This document shows positions 44,026 through 52,723 of a DNA stretch of 64,000 nt, piece after piece. Both the position numbers and the translations under genes were made by a program. The notes beneath the pieces were generated by a model. It was given only the letters and a program-made list of their open reading frames with translations, had not been told where the DNA came from and did no database searches. The number at the start of each line of letters is the position of its first letter. Within the stretch, counting starts at the first letter, position 1. This DNA comes from Segatella baroniae B14 (GTDB lineage Bacteria > Bacteroidota > Bacteroidia > Bacteroidales > Bacteroidaceae), in contig NZ_CP091799.1 of assembly GCF_022024235.1 (NCBI RefSeq), forward strand, positions 908,001-972,000, in the 5' to 3' direction.

Positions 44026-46587
44026 ATGGCACAGAATATGACAGAGTATAGAGGTGAACGTCTATCGTTCTTCAAAATCTTCTCGCAGAAGAACTTCAAA
44101 CTAGTTATCCCCATTATCCAACGTGATTATGCACAGGGAAGGACAAATGATGATACGAAAGAAGTTAGAACTGACTTTCTTGATGCCTTATATACTTACC
44201 TAAAGGAGAATAGACCGAATAGAGATTTGGATTTTGTTTATGGCACACTTCAGAAAGGGGATGACGAAGATGAACGAGTGCATTTCATTCCTCTTGATGG
44301 CCAGCAGAGATTAACAACATTGTTTCTCCTTCACTGGTTCTTATATCAGATATCAGATAACATTGAACTGAAATCAATGTTCAGGGATAAGCTTTTAGAT
44401 GGAGACAAATCTCAGTTTACCTATGAGACACGCCAAAGTAGCATTGATTTCTGTGATGCACTTATGAAGGCTAATGTTGACATGTTCAATCTTATCACGA
44501 TAAAGGATAAGCAAGGTCATGACGTGCCCTCTTTATCAGCTACCCTGAAGAATGAGCATTGGTACTATCGTATATGGAATAATGACCCGACAGTACAATC
44601 AATGCTTGTAATGTTGGATGCCATCTATCAGAAATTCGATGGAAAGAAGGAATACTTTGCCGGTCTGATGGATGAAGACAATCCTATCATTACGTTTATA
44701 TTCATGGATTTGAAAGAGTACAAGTTGACAGATGATTTGTATATTAAAATGAATTCAAGAGGTAAACCTCTATCAAAATTTGAGAATTTCAAAGCCAAAT
44801 TTGAGCAATACATCAAAGTTTTACTCAACAATGATGCATCTTTGAAGAACAAGAAGTACAAGATAAATTATTCATCGACAGAGACCGAGGTCGATTTATA
44901 TAAATACTTCTCATACAATATAGACACAAAGTGGACGACTTTGTTCTGGCAATATTGTAAAAACGGCAAGGCTCAGAACCTTGATTCATATATTGAGAAT
45001 TTTATCCGTGTCATTCTTACGTGCCATTATGCATCAAAGGTTGAGTTGGCACCAAAAGCTACTTCTGACGAAACGCTGAATGTGCTAATGAGTTCGGATT
45101 CGGATTACAAAAGCCTAACATTCAACAAATACGAAGGCACAAAGGCTCTTTCACTGGATGCTGTTTTGTCATTGGTAGATTCTCTTGACGCATTGTATAA
45201 TGGGAAAAACGGCATTAAACACTATGTATCCGAGGACTATAAGTTCTATTTTGATGAAGATGATATTTTCAAGAAGGTTATTGAAAATAACCTTACTCGA
45301 AATGAACGTATTCAGTTTTATGCATACATAAGGTTCTTAGTTCTGAATCAATGCAATGGTGATGGTATTGATGAGTGGATGAGAGTTATTCATAACATAT
45401 CACATCCAGACAACTCAATTATAGACGGTAATGATGATATGGCACGTGGCATCAGATCGGTTAATACGCTCTTGCCTTATGCTAACGACATCATCAACCA
45501 TCTTAAGAATCATTCAATTACTGGTTTTGCCACACATCAATGTGCAGAAGAATGTATCAAGGCACAACTCATTGACCGACCAATATGGAAACAAAGCATT
45601 GAGAATACAGAGAAACATCCATATTTTAATGGACAAATCGGATTCATACTTCAATTCTCTGGCATTTGTGATGACTATCAGCAGAATCACGAACTGAGAT
45701 GGTCTGAACAAGAAGAAAAAGACAAATTACATCTCTTCAAACGATATGCTCAGATAGCCTCTTATATGTTTGACCTTGACGCTAATGGTATCAGGTACAA
45801 TGATAAAAACTATTGTTTCGAACGTGCCATACTTGTTCAAGGTGACTATCTCATGGAAGCATCTAACGACAGGTTCAATCTCCTTTCTACAGAGACAGTT
45901 GCAAAGAATGTCAAACGTGACCATAGTTGGAAACGACTTTTGAGAATCAATGAAACGAGAGAAGAGTTGATCGAAAGCCAGAACTATGTCAAATCAGCTT
46001 TTGATAAAGTCTCAGACATGAATGATATTACTGGTTCCTTTGAAAATCAATGTGAAGATGTTAAGACAGGATCACAATGGCGTGATTTGTTAATAACTAC
46101 GCCCGAATTGTATGAGATCTCCGAGAAAGGCTTTATGGCTTTTGATGAAGACCAGCTGCTAATTCTAAGATACTGGTTCCGAAATTCATATCATGTGGAA
46201 CTCTATACATATCATCTCTGGTTGAATAAATTAGAGAACAACTTAATGGAGTTTTCTCCATTGTTTGAGCTTAATTACATGGAGCAAAAAACAGGAGACA
46301 TTACACCATTTATCCGACTCTCTGGATACACGTATAAACGAAACAAGTATCATATTGATATTCAATCCTCAATAAAAGAAAGTGACTGGAGTCTTGAAAC
46401 ATTCTGGGTATCATTTGCTTTTGATAATGAAAAGCGGACAGATTATCCAGATGATTTATTAGAAATCTTTAATGAACTCAAATTCACGAGAAGCGAAGTC
46501 GATAATTCGTACGAATGGACGTCATCTTCTGAAAACTCAGTTTTCAAAAAATTAAAAGAAATAATCAAAAGATTATTAGAACTTTGA
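44026..46587 (+). CDS. DUF262 protein, gene 2
   Basis: 853 residues. DUF262 motifs: LVIPIIQRDYAQGRTND, PLDGQQRLTTLFLLHWFL and KMNSRGKPLSKFENFKAKFE. The C-terminal 450 residues show no HNH motif by eye. Paired DUF262 genes, one with and one without DUF1524, suggest a two-subunit system. Terminator at 46686-46731. Confidence 0.78.
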   Translation: MAQNMTEYRGERLSFFKIFSQKNFKLVIPIIQRDYAQGRTNDDTKEVRTDFLDALYTYLKENRPNRDLDFVYGTLQKGDDEDERVHFIPLDGQQRLTTLFLLHWFLYQISDNIELKSMFRDKLLDGDKSQFTYETRQSSIDFCDALMKANVDMFNLITIKDKQGHDVPSLSATLKNEHWYYRIWNNDPTVQSMLVMLDAIYQKFDGKKEYFAGLMDEDNPIITFIFMDLKEYKLTDDLYIKMNSRGKPLSKFENFKAKFEQYIKVLLNNDASLKNKKYKINYSSTETEVDLYKYFSYNIDTKWTTLFWQYCKNGKAQNLDSYIENFIRVILTCHYASKVELAPKATSDETLNVLMSSDSDYKSLTFNKYEGTKALSLDAVLSLVDSLDALYNGKNGIKHYVSEDYKFYFDEDDIFKKVIENNLTRNERIQFYAYIRFLVLNQCNGDGIDEWMRVIHNISHPDNSIIDGNDDMARGIRSVNTLLPYANDIINHLKNHSITGFATHQCAEECIKAQLIDRPIWKQSIENTEKHPYFNGQIGFILQFSGICDDYQQNHELRWSEQEEKDKLHLFKRYAQIASYMFDLDANGIRYNDKNYCFERAILVQGDYLMEASNDRFNLLSTETVAKNVKRDHSWKRLLRINETREELIESQNYVKSAFDKVSDMNDITGSFENQCEDVKTGSQWRDLLITTPELYEISEKGFMAFDEDQLLILRYWFRNSYHVELYTYHLWLNKLENNLMEFSPLFELNYMEQKTGDITPFIRLSGYTYKRNKYHIDIQSSIKESDWSLETFWVSFAFDNEKRTDYPDDLLEIFNELKFTRSEVDNSYEWTSSSENSVFKKLKEIIKRLLEL

Positions 46588-46685
46588 TTTTCTGAAAAAT
46601 CAACTGAGTATACTCATTAAGCAATTCGTAGATTCGCTTCTTGAAAAGTCTTTACCTTCAAAAGAAAAAGAATATGTATGATTGA

Positions 46686-46731
46686 GTTTGAGATAATGGT
46701 CGCCCAAAATCAACGAAGCATTATCTCAAAC
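46686..46731 (+). terminator. Terminator of the DUF262 operon
   Basis: 13-bp perfect inverted repeat GTTTGAGATAATG/CATTATCTCAAAC with a 20-nt loop, followed by a T-rich stretch. Lies 99 bp after the second DUF262 stop. Between here and 46989 there is only AT-rich sequence with a TTTAGTTTA/TAAACTAAA inverted repeat. Confidence 0.55.
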
Positions 46732-46988
46732 TATTATCTTGTTTTTATCAAATGATAGATATCGTGTATTCTCTACTCCACATGCTATTACTCAAGAAAA
46801 ATATACCAACCATATATAGTAAAAGAGTTTAGTTTATTCCCATATTATATATCCATAATCCAAACTAAACCTTTATTTTCGACAACGAAGCCTTCTATAA
46901 ATTCCTTACCACAAAAAATGATTAGAAATGACAATGAGCATCACTAAAGAACACAACAGATTCGTTCGCTGCTCGCTTCTCAGCGATT

Positions 46989-47260
46989 GCAAGAATGTGC
47001 AAAAATCTGCGTTAAAAAGTGTAAACGTGCAAAGAACTGGAAAATCGATTTTGCAGATGTTTGCATTTTCTTTTTTTGAAGGCAGTCATATTTGCAGATT
47101 TTTGCCTATTTTACGTCCCCCCACCGTCCCTCGGAGTCACTTTAGTTACCCTAAAACAAAGGTGTTTATACTGATTATCAGCTACTTATATTTGCAGATT
47201 TTACATTCTGCGTCGGAAAGTAGATTTTGCGTGGGAAAGTAGATTCTGCGTGGGAAAGTA
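46989..47260. repeat. Island right end (attR-like), copy 2
   Basis: About 270 bp, very similar to 51889-52141 with identical spacing (217 bp from the first base to the first TTCTGCGT). It contains arm-type CAAAAATCTGC, GATTTTGCAGATG and ATTTGCAGATTTTTG, then three core repeats with 19-bp period at 47206-47222, 47225-47241 (TTTTGCGT) and 47244-47260. A -7 box TATATTTG (47187-47194) points outward to the GIY-YIG gene. Confidence 0.7.
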
Positions 47261-47281
47261 AGTTACTAAAAACGAGATATT

Positions 47282-48049
47282 ATGAGCGTTATCAATACCT
47301 TCGACCAACGGACCATTGAAGCTCTCGCATATTATGTTTACGCTTTAGTTGATCCAAGAGACAATAAGATTTTCTATATCGGCAAAGGAAAAGGAAACAG
47401 AGTATTTCAGCACGCAAAAGATGCTCTGAACGAAGAAGACGAAAGCCTTAAACTTGATAAAATCCGGAGTATTCTGCAAGAAGGGAAACAAGTCAACCTC
47501 TATATCTTACGACATAACTTAACAGAAGATGTTGCATATATTGTGGAATCTACGCTCATCGATTTATTAACCTACAGCAAGTTTAACAAGATAAATCAAT
47601 TGACAAATATTGTTGCAGGTCATCATCAATGGGATGAAGGTATTAAAGACGTTGATGAGATAAATGCCATATACAATTGTTCGAAAATAAACATAAATCA
47701 TGGTGAGACATTGCTATTAGTTAGTCTAAATAGAAGTTTCAATCAGGCAAAAGCGAATGGGGTATATCGCAGGCTTGACATTTATGAAGCTACCCGAAAG
47801 TATTGGAAGATTAGTAAAAATGCACCTCACGAGGTTAAGTATGTGCTGGGGGTTTATAAAGGAGTTGTCCGTAGCGTCATAGAGGTCAATTCCTGGCATT
47901 GGACAACTGTTGCAGAAGATGGTACGACGTTTGATAAAGAACGTTGTGTCTTTGAAGGTAAACTCATAGAAGATTCGCCATACTTAAACAAAGATATTTC
48001 AGATTATCCTTTTGGAAGTGGAGGAGCCGTGAGGTATATTAGATCATGA
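47282..48049 (+). CDS. GIY-YIG nuclease-like protein
   Basis: 255 residues. The GIY-YIG core is near residues 16-80: YYVYALVDPRDNKIFYIGKGKGNRVFQHAKDA, with the YVY...YIG pair and Arg in NRVFQH. ESTLIDLL matches the later catalytic Glu. The LEM-3-like subtype is likely. The C-terminal 110 residues are unassigned. It starts 22 bp after the last core repeat, so it may be transcribed from the -7 box within the island end. It is the first gene of the second island unit. Confidence 0.75.
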   Translation: MSVINTFDQRTIEALAYYVYALVDPRDNKIFYIGKGKGNRVFQHAKDALNEEDESLKLDKIRSILQEGKQVNLYILRHNLTEDVAYIVESTLIDLLTYSKFNKINQLTNIVAGHHQWDEGIKDVDEINAIYNCSKININHGETLLLVSLNRSFNQAKANGVYRRLDIYEATRKYWKISKNAPHEVKYVLGVYKGVVRSVIEVNSWHWTTVAEDGTTFDKERCVFEGKLIEDSPYLNKDISDYPFGSGGAVRYIRS

Positions 48050-48074
48050 TTGGGCAATATCATCGTGAAGATGT

Positions 48075-48740
48075 TTATCGCAAATAACCATAAGGTTTCT
48101 CTATAAAATCACAAAAATCTTTGTACAGTTTCTCCTTTTCTGGGTATTTTGAATACGCATAAAGAATATTGTCTACTTTCTTTTCTGCAATTTGATTTGA
48201 TCTCAGAATATTAACACGAGATTTTGTAATTATGTTTTCTGCATTCCCATTATCACATTCCACTAGTATCGGTAAGTCATCTTTCATATTACTCCCCGTA
48301 GCATCGTAACTTCTGAATAACTCAGCACAAGCTAATGGACCTTTCAGAACTTTGCCACTTTTCTTTTCTATCAACTGACGAATAAGAATACCGCCAAAGT
48401 ATGCACTATCATCTAGCACAAACTTCTGAACTATCTTCCCTTTATCATCAAATTTGTTTGTAGACTCAATACTACTTGAAAAGTTAAGGTCTATTCCTCC
48501 GAAATCATTAACGTACCAATATAATGGTTTGGACACTCGTGGATGAGTGATAATATCACGATGATTCTTGTTGTAAAAGTAAAACTCAATCTCCTTGAAA
48601 AGATACTTCTTCTCACCCTTTTGGATAGCAAAACTTTCAAACAACATCTTTGCTATTTTTTCAAAACGCTCTTCGATGTCAGATGTATTCATGTTGGCAT
48701 CGAGAGTCATTAGCTGTCGGAGTTGCTCTGTGTTATTCAT
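48075..48740 (-). CDS. 3-methyladenine-DNA-glycosylase-like protein, copy 2
   Basis: 221 residues. Clear relative of the protein at 26787: FKEIEFYFYN, FGGIDLNF, FGGILIRQLIE and LKGPLACAELF occur in the same order and carry the Glu-x-Tyr, YG/FG and GP motifs expected of the AAG/3MG fold. It has a longer C-terminal tail. It follows a secreted protein gene on the - strand and faces the GIY-YIG gene (25 bp between stops). Glycosylase activity is inferred from remote similarity. Confidence 0.5.
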   Translation of the reverse strand: MNNTEQLRQLMTLDANMNTSDIEERFEKIAKMLFESFAIQKGEKKYLFKEIEFYFYNKNHRDIITHPRVSKPLYWYVNDFGGIDLNFSSSIESTNKFDDKGKIVQKFVLDDSAYFGGILIRQLIEKKSGKVLKGPLACAELFRSYDATGSNMKDDLPILVECDNGNAENIITKSRVNILRSNQIAEKKVDNILYAYSKYPEKEKLYKDFCDFIEKPYGYLR

Positions 48741-48757
48741 ATAAAGGAAGCTAATTG

Positions 48758-49543
48758 TTAATCTTCGTGTATTGTCAACTTTCCATTCTTGAGTTCATAC
48801 ACCCTTATTCGAACTTTTATTTTCTCTAAGGGCAAACGAGTAGCTATAATTTTTGATTTATATTGTCCATTTGGTAAATAGGCTACCTTCCATGTGCTCA
48901 CCGAATTACCCTTAACATCTCCATATATCAATTTGAAAGAAGTGTCATTCAATCGTTCGATTTTTAAGAGAATATCAAAATCATGTGTATGATCCAAATT
49001 CAGTTGTTGAAGATAACTTACTCCCTCCTTACTCCAATAAAAACGGGATGACGTTATGAGTTTCAACTCTTTCTTAACGTAATTCTGCGCAATTTGATTT
49101 TCCTTTTTGAAGTTGTACTTGTTAGTCTTATAATCATTAATATATGTTTGCCGCAAAAGCTCGTCTGTTACTCTTTGGGATATTGGACGTCGATTAAAAT
49201 CAAATATGTCAACAACTCTAACCAGTTGCCCTTTTTCATTATAAACTTCTTCACCAATTACACGATATTGTGGATGTGACTTATATTTGTTGTAGGACAT
49301 TCGTAATGGGTATGCTTCAAATACATCCTCACTTTCCTCCTTGTCAATCCACTCCCATCCTTCAGTAGAATCAATAATAATTGGAATCTTTGTGAATTCA
49401 GAATTGTCACCTTTGTCATTATTTATCGAATCCTCAAAAGATGACATATTATCTATAGGAGCCTGACGTGGAACAACATCCTGTCCCAAAACTTGCACAG
49501 ATAAATATATCAATATGGCTATTAAGAAAAATCTATTATTCAT
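48758..49543 (-). CDS. Secreted hypothetical protein, 261 aa
   Basis: Signal peptide MNNRFFLIAILIYLSVQVLGQ. The mature part is acidic first (SFEDSINNDKGDNSEF), then a mixed, beta-rich region (GWEWIDKEESEDVFEAYPLR, YNEKGQLVRVVDIFDF). No family recognised. Gene order suggests it travels with the 3MG-like gene 17 bp away on the same strand. Confidence 0.55.
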   Translation of the reverse strand: MNNRFFLIAILIYLSVQVLGQDVVPRQAPIDNMSSFEDSINNDKGDNSEFTKIPIIIDSTEGWEWIDKEESEDVFEAYPLRMSYNKYKSHPQYRVIGEEVYNEKGQLVRVVDIFDFNRRPISQRVTDELLRQTYINDYKTNKYNFKKENQIAQNYVKKELKLITSSRFYWSKEGVSYLQQLNLDHTHDFDILLKIERLNDTSFKLIYGDVKGNSVSTWKVAYLPNGQYKSKIIATRLPLEKIKVRIRVYELKNGKLTIHED

Positions 49544-49803
49544 AATCTCAAATATATAAGGTGTAAATCTTTGCTTACTTTTCTCTCTTTTATATTAGCT
49601 ATTTCTTCGCTATAACGTGGCTGGGGTGAAAGATAGAGCTTATGCAAAGCTGTTCCACCTCGGAATGCCAACTGCGATGCAAGGAACTCATCACTAAAGA
49701 TGGAAACCAAGGCACGGCATATAATCAGGTCTTGCTCAATCTGGGCATTATCTATCCACGGAGCATGTTCGCTCCATTGCTGTATCGCTGTTCTATTAAT
49801 CAT
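49540..49803 (-). pseudogene. AbiEii toxin fragment
   Basis: The start at 49803 overlaps the stop of the antitoxin remnant (ATGA), as in intact AbiE pairs. It retains the nucleotidyltransferase start LAFRGGTALHKLYLSPQPRYSE, but just after RYSE the sequence diverges: the D-x-D residues expected there are lost and a 20-residue unrelated tail follows. This is a 5' fragment created by deletion. Confidence 0.65.
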
Positions 49804-50450
49804 ATATCGTCTGTTTCTATTTCTACGTTTATGTTTATCTTCCATCGGATATCTCTATTTGATGGATTGTCTTCTGTCGATGTACTTAAAGGTTGATATT
49901 TGAGATAACCCAAAGATGCACGAAGCTGTTCATACAAGTCATCTGCCAAGTTCTTTTCCTCAACGACATTTTCAAGTATATAGCCACGTTGCCATACAAC
50001 CTTTTTCACATAAGTTGCAAGTGGCGCAAACTGCTTATTAATGTCAATCTGCTCTGAAAGCTCTTCAAGTATGGTGGCGACTCGCGACAATCCACCCTCA
50101 TGTTGCTGATACTGCACAAGGTCTGCGGCTGTTAAAAGAGGATTTGATATACGGATAGTTCCCGTTTCAGTATTCTTTGTAATCAGGGCTTCCTCTGGCA
50201 ATCCATCCCGATAATACCAATCAATGGTTACATTACGAGTAGAGACGACCCGACGCTTAGGAAAAGTCGTCATTACAGAGAATTGCTGGGGACGCTGATG
50301 AGCTGTACCAAGTAGCTCTGCAGCACTAAGCATACATACATAGTAAGGCTTTTGCAGATACGACATTAACTGATCAATATAATAGGTTGCTGGCACAGAT
50401 CCACGCAACAAATATTGAACGGGAATAATAACGTAATAGCCTCTATAAAC
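49800..50450 (-). pseudogene. AbiEi antitoxin lacking its N terminus
   Basis: Homology can be followed back to about 50450 (VYRGYYVIIPVQYLLRGSVP), but no ATG or winged helix precedes it. The first possible starts are TTG codons at 50411. The body (YYIDQLMSYLQKPYYVCMLSAAELLGTAHQRPQQFSVM) is typical AbiEi. With the truncated toxin next to it, this third AbiE pair is non-functional. A -7-like TATATTTG on this strand lies near 50491-50498. Confidence 0.65.
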
Positions 50451-50728
50451 ACTAGCTATGGTCTTATTTGAACACTGAGTAATTTTGGTGCAAATATAAT
50501 AAAATAAATATTAGCTTTGAACTATTTCTGCCTAAAATCACTCTGTTTTATAGAAATTTATTTCCAAATTCACAATTTTATCGAATTTGGAAGCAAAATA
50601 CACGCATATAACTCTAAATATGAGATATGATTGCCGTCCAAAAGAAAAGAGAAGCCAATTATTCTGTTTGATAGCGCAACCCTTTGCTTTAGTTTATACC
50701 CATATTAAATATCTATAACCTAAGCAGG

Positions 50729-51867
50729 ATTCACATTAATAACGCAACAACTTTATAATTGTTTTATTCTCTCCGTATTTTTGTCTGATAAACTCGACAG
50801 GCGTTTTGTAATTCAATCTCTTTCTAGGTCTGTTGTTGATTCTGTCCTGTACCATATTGATGTCTTTATCTGTTATCTTTGTAAAATCACTCCCTTTAAG
50901 GAAATATTGCCTGACTAGACCGTTAGTGTTTTCATTAGCACCTCTTTCCCATGAGTGGTATGGTCTTGCAAAGAAGATGTCTATTTTCAGTGCTCTAGCA
51001 ATCTGCTGGTGCCTGGAGAACTCTGTACCATTATCTGCGGTCATGGTATGCAATCCCTTTCTTATCGGCTTAAGTGCGGCAATGGCTGCCTCCGCCAGAG
51101 GCTCTGCCTCTTTTGAAGGAAGCTTTCTCATGATTAGGAACCCGGACTCCCTATCATTGATTGTCATGATGACGCTCCGCCTGTTCTTCCCCACAATGGT
51201 GTCGATCTCCAGATCTCCGAACCTTCCTTTCTCATCAACGACCGCAGGTCTTTGCTCTATCCCGACACGTCCAGGTATTCCCCTTGACTTATACGATGAA
51301 CCGCGCTTGTTATAGCGCCTGCCCCTGTGGCGCAGATGCTTATAGAGAGGCTTCCCCCATTTGTGCTTCTCCTCCCACACATATCTGTAGATGGTTTCGT
51401 GTGAGATGGGCGGTAATCCCAGTGCACGCCGTCTTCCGGATATCTGCTCGGGAGACCACTGTTCCTGTGTGAGCTTATGGTCAATGTAAACCTTTATTTC
51501 GTCCGTAAGGACGGTATAGTGCTTTCTTGCGCTCATTCTCCTGTCTGACAGCCACTGGGCCTTTTCCGCATTATACCTGCCATGGGGTGCCTTGTTGCGC
51601 CTAATTTCTCGGCTAATGGTGCTGCGGTGCACACCAAGAGCCCTGGCTATGTCTGTTGAACGTTCTTTTTTTTGCAGTCTGAAAGATATTTCGTACCTTT
51701 GCTGCGCAGTTAGATGCTTTGTCATATTTGCAACTTATGTGGAAGTTTGTCTGCAAAGGTAAGCATTTAATGCTGGGGACGAAAGATCTTGTGGAACTTT
51801 TGTCCCTTTTTTCATGCTCCTTGCTCACTTACTTCTTTGACACATTTGTTGCATTATCAATTTGAAT
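50729..51867 (-). mobile_element. IS30-family insertion sequence (IS4351-like)
   Basis: Imperfect terminal inverted repeats: left ATTCACATTAATAACGCAAC and right (reverse complement) ATTCAAATTGATAATGCAAC, about 22 bp each, enclosing one transposase gene; 1139 bp in total. Inserted within the upstream part of the right-end repeat of the second island unit: the TTTAGTTTATACCCATATTA segment (about 50690-50715) on its left and the TAAACTAAACC segment on its right are adjacent in copy 2 (about 46830-46872). Confidence 0.8.
50736..51725 (-). CDS. IS30-family transposase
   Basis: 329 residues. N-terminal HTH (LTAQQRYEISFRLQKKERSTDIARALGVHRSTISREI) and the DDE core: LEIDTIVG (first Asp), MTADNGTEFSRH (second Asp), and the Glu in WERGANENTNGLVRQYFLKG. 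Length and motifs match IS4351-type enzymes. It lies within inverted repeats, so the element seems complete and potentially active. Confidence 0.93.
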   Translation of the reverse strand: MTKHLTAQQRYEISFRLQKKERSTDIARALGVHRSTISREIRRNKAPHGRYNAEKAQWLSDRRMSARKHYTVLTDEIKVYIDHKLTQEQWSPEQISGRRRALGLPPISHETIYRYVWEEKHKWGKPLYKHLRHRGRRYNKRGSSYKSRGIPGRVGIEQRPAVVDEKGRFGDLEIDTIVGKNRRSVIMTINDRESGFLIMRKLPSKEAEPLAEAAIAALKPIRKGLHTMTADNGTEFSRHQQIARALKIDIFFARPYHSWERGANENTNGLVRQYFLKGSDFTKITDKDINMVQDRINNRPRKRLNYKTPVEFIRQKYGENKTIIKLLRY

Positions 51868-51888
51868 TCAAGTAAACTAAACCTTAAT

Positions 51889-52141
51889 GCAAGAATGTGC
51901 AAAAGTCTGCGTTAAAAAGTGTAAACGTGCAAAGAAATGGAAAATCGATTTTGCAGATGTTTGCATTTTCTTATTTTGACGGCAGTCATATTTGCAGATT
52001 TTTGCCTATTTTGCGTCCCCCCACCGTCCCTCGGAATCACTTTAGACACCCCAAAACAAAGGCGTTTGAGTTGATTATCAGCTACTTATATTTGCAGATT
52101 TTACATTCTGCGTCGGAAAGTAGATTCTGCGTGGGAAAGTA
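51889..52141. repeat. Island right end (attR-like), copy 3
   Basis: Near-identical to 46989-47241. Core repeats at 52106-52122 (TTCTGCGTCGGAAAGTA) and 52125-52141 (TTCTGCGTGGGAAAGTA). It includes a full outward promoter: TTTG 52065-52068, 18 bp, TATATTTG 52087-52094. It marks the right boundary of the second island unit. Confidence 0.7.
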
Positions 52142-52182
52142 GAATGACTAAAACAACTCAGAACAATTCAGAACAACTATTA

Positions 52183-52209
52183 GAAAGTCTCTCATTTTGA
52201 GGGACTTTC
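52183..52209. terminator. Terminator-like hairpin
   Basis: GAAAGTCTCTC and GAGGGACTTTC pair (one G-T) around a TTTT-containing loop. It lies between the island right end and the ISAon1 element. Confidence 0.5.
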
Positions 52210-52306
52210 GTCATTTTAACACTTTAAGGGGGCACCTGTATAACCACGTGTGAGCGTACACTAAAAGCGTGATGTTTTTCGTTCTTATAAGAAACGAGAT
52301 ATCACA

Positions 52307-52723
52307 ATGAACCCACAATACGAAATACTTGCCAAATGTTTGTTGCCAACACATATGTTGGGGTTTGAACTGACCAATGTTGAGGTGAAGCCCAAGGAAA
52401 AGACAGCCACACAAGATACGGAGTCAGATGAGAGTCCTGTGAACGTTATCCATCTGTATCTTGACGAGAATGAGTTAACACCTGACAATCGTGAAGATTT
52501 GCACCCTAACGGCTTTACGCCAGCCAAGACCTTCCATGACTTTCCTATACGCGGTCAGGAGGTGCTGCTGCATGTGCGCTGCCGTCGCTGGTTTGACTCC
52601 GACAATCACAATGTCATGTCAGAGTTTGATTTTATCCAGGAGTCGACCCGCTGTTCGAAGGAACTGACGGATTTTTTTAAAGAAGCGTTTGGAGACGCTC
52701 CCTATAACGGCCCGTTCGTTTGA
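52307..52723 (+). CDS. ISAon1 N-terminal ORF
   Basis: 138 residues (MNPQYEILAKCLLPTHMLG). Acidic, ending with ELTDFFKEAFGDAPY. This is the short N-terminal-region protein that precedes the transposase in ISAon1 elements. It overlaps the next frame by 35 bp, consistent with a programmed frameshift joining the two. Confidence 0.75.
   Translation: MNPQYEILAKCLLPTHMLGFELTNVEVKPKEKTATQDTESDESPVNVIHLYLDENELTPDNREDLHPNGFTPAKTFHDFPIRGQEVLLHVRCRRWFDSDNHNVMSEFDFIQESTRCSKELTDFFKEAFGDAPYNGPFV

Noticed and set aside
46928-47242. Open frame across the right-end repeat, with a similar frame at 51897-52142
   Set aside because: Both copies are open, but the differences between them mostly change amino acids, and the frame covers integrase arm and core repeats; better explained as att DNA.
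47206-47260. Short direct repeats resembling a CRISPR array
   Set aside because: Period is 19 bp with 2-bp gaps, so there are no spacers, and no cas gene is nearby.
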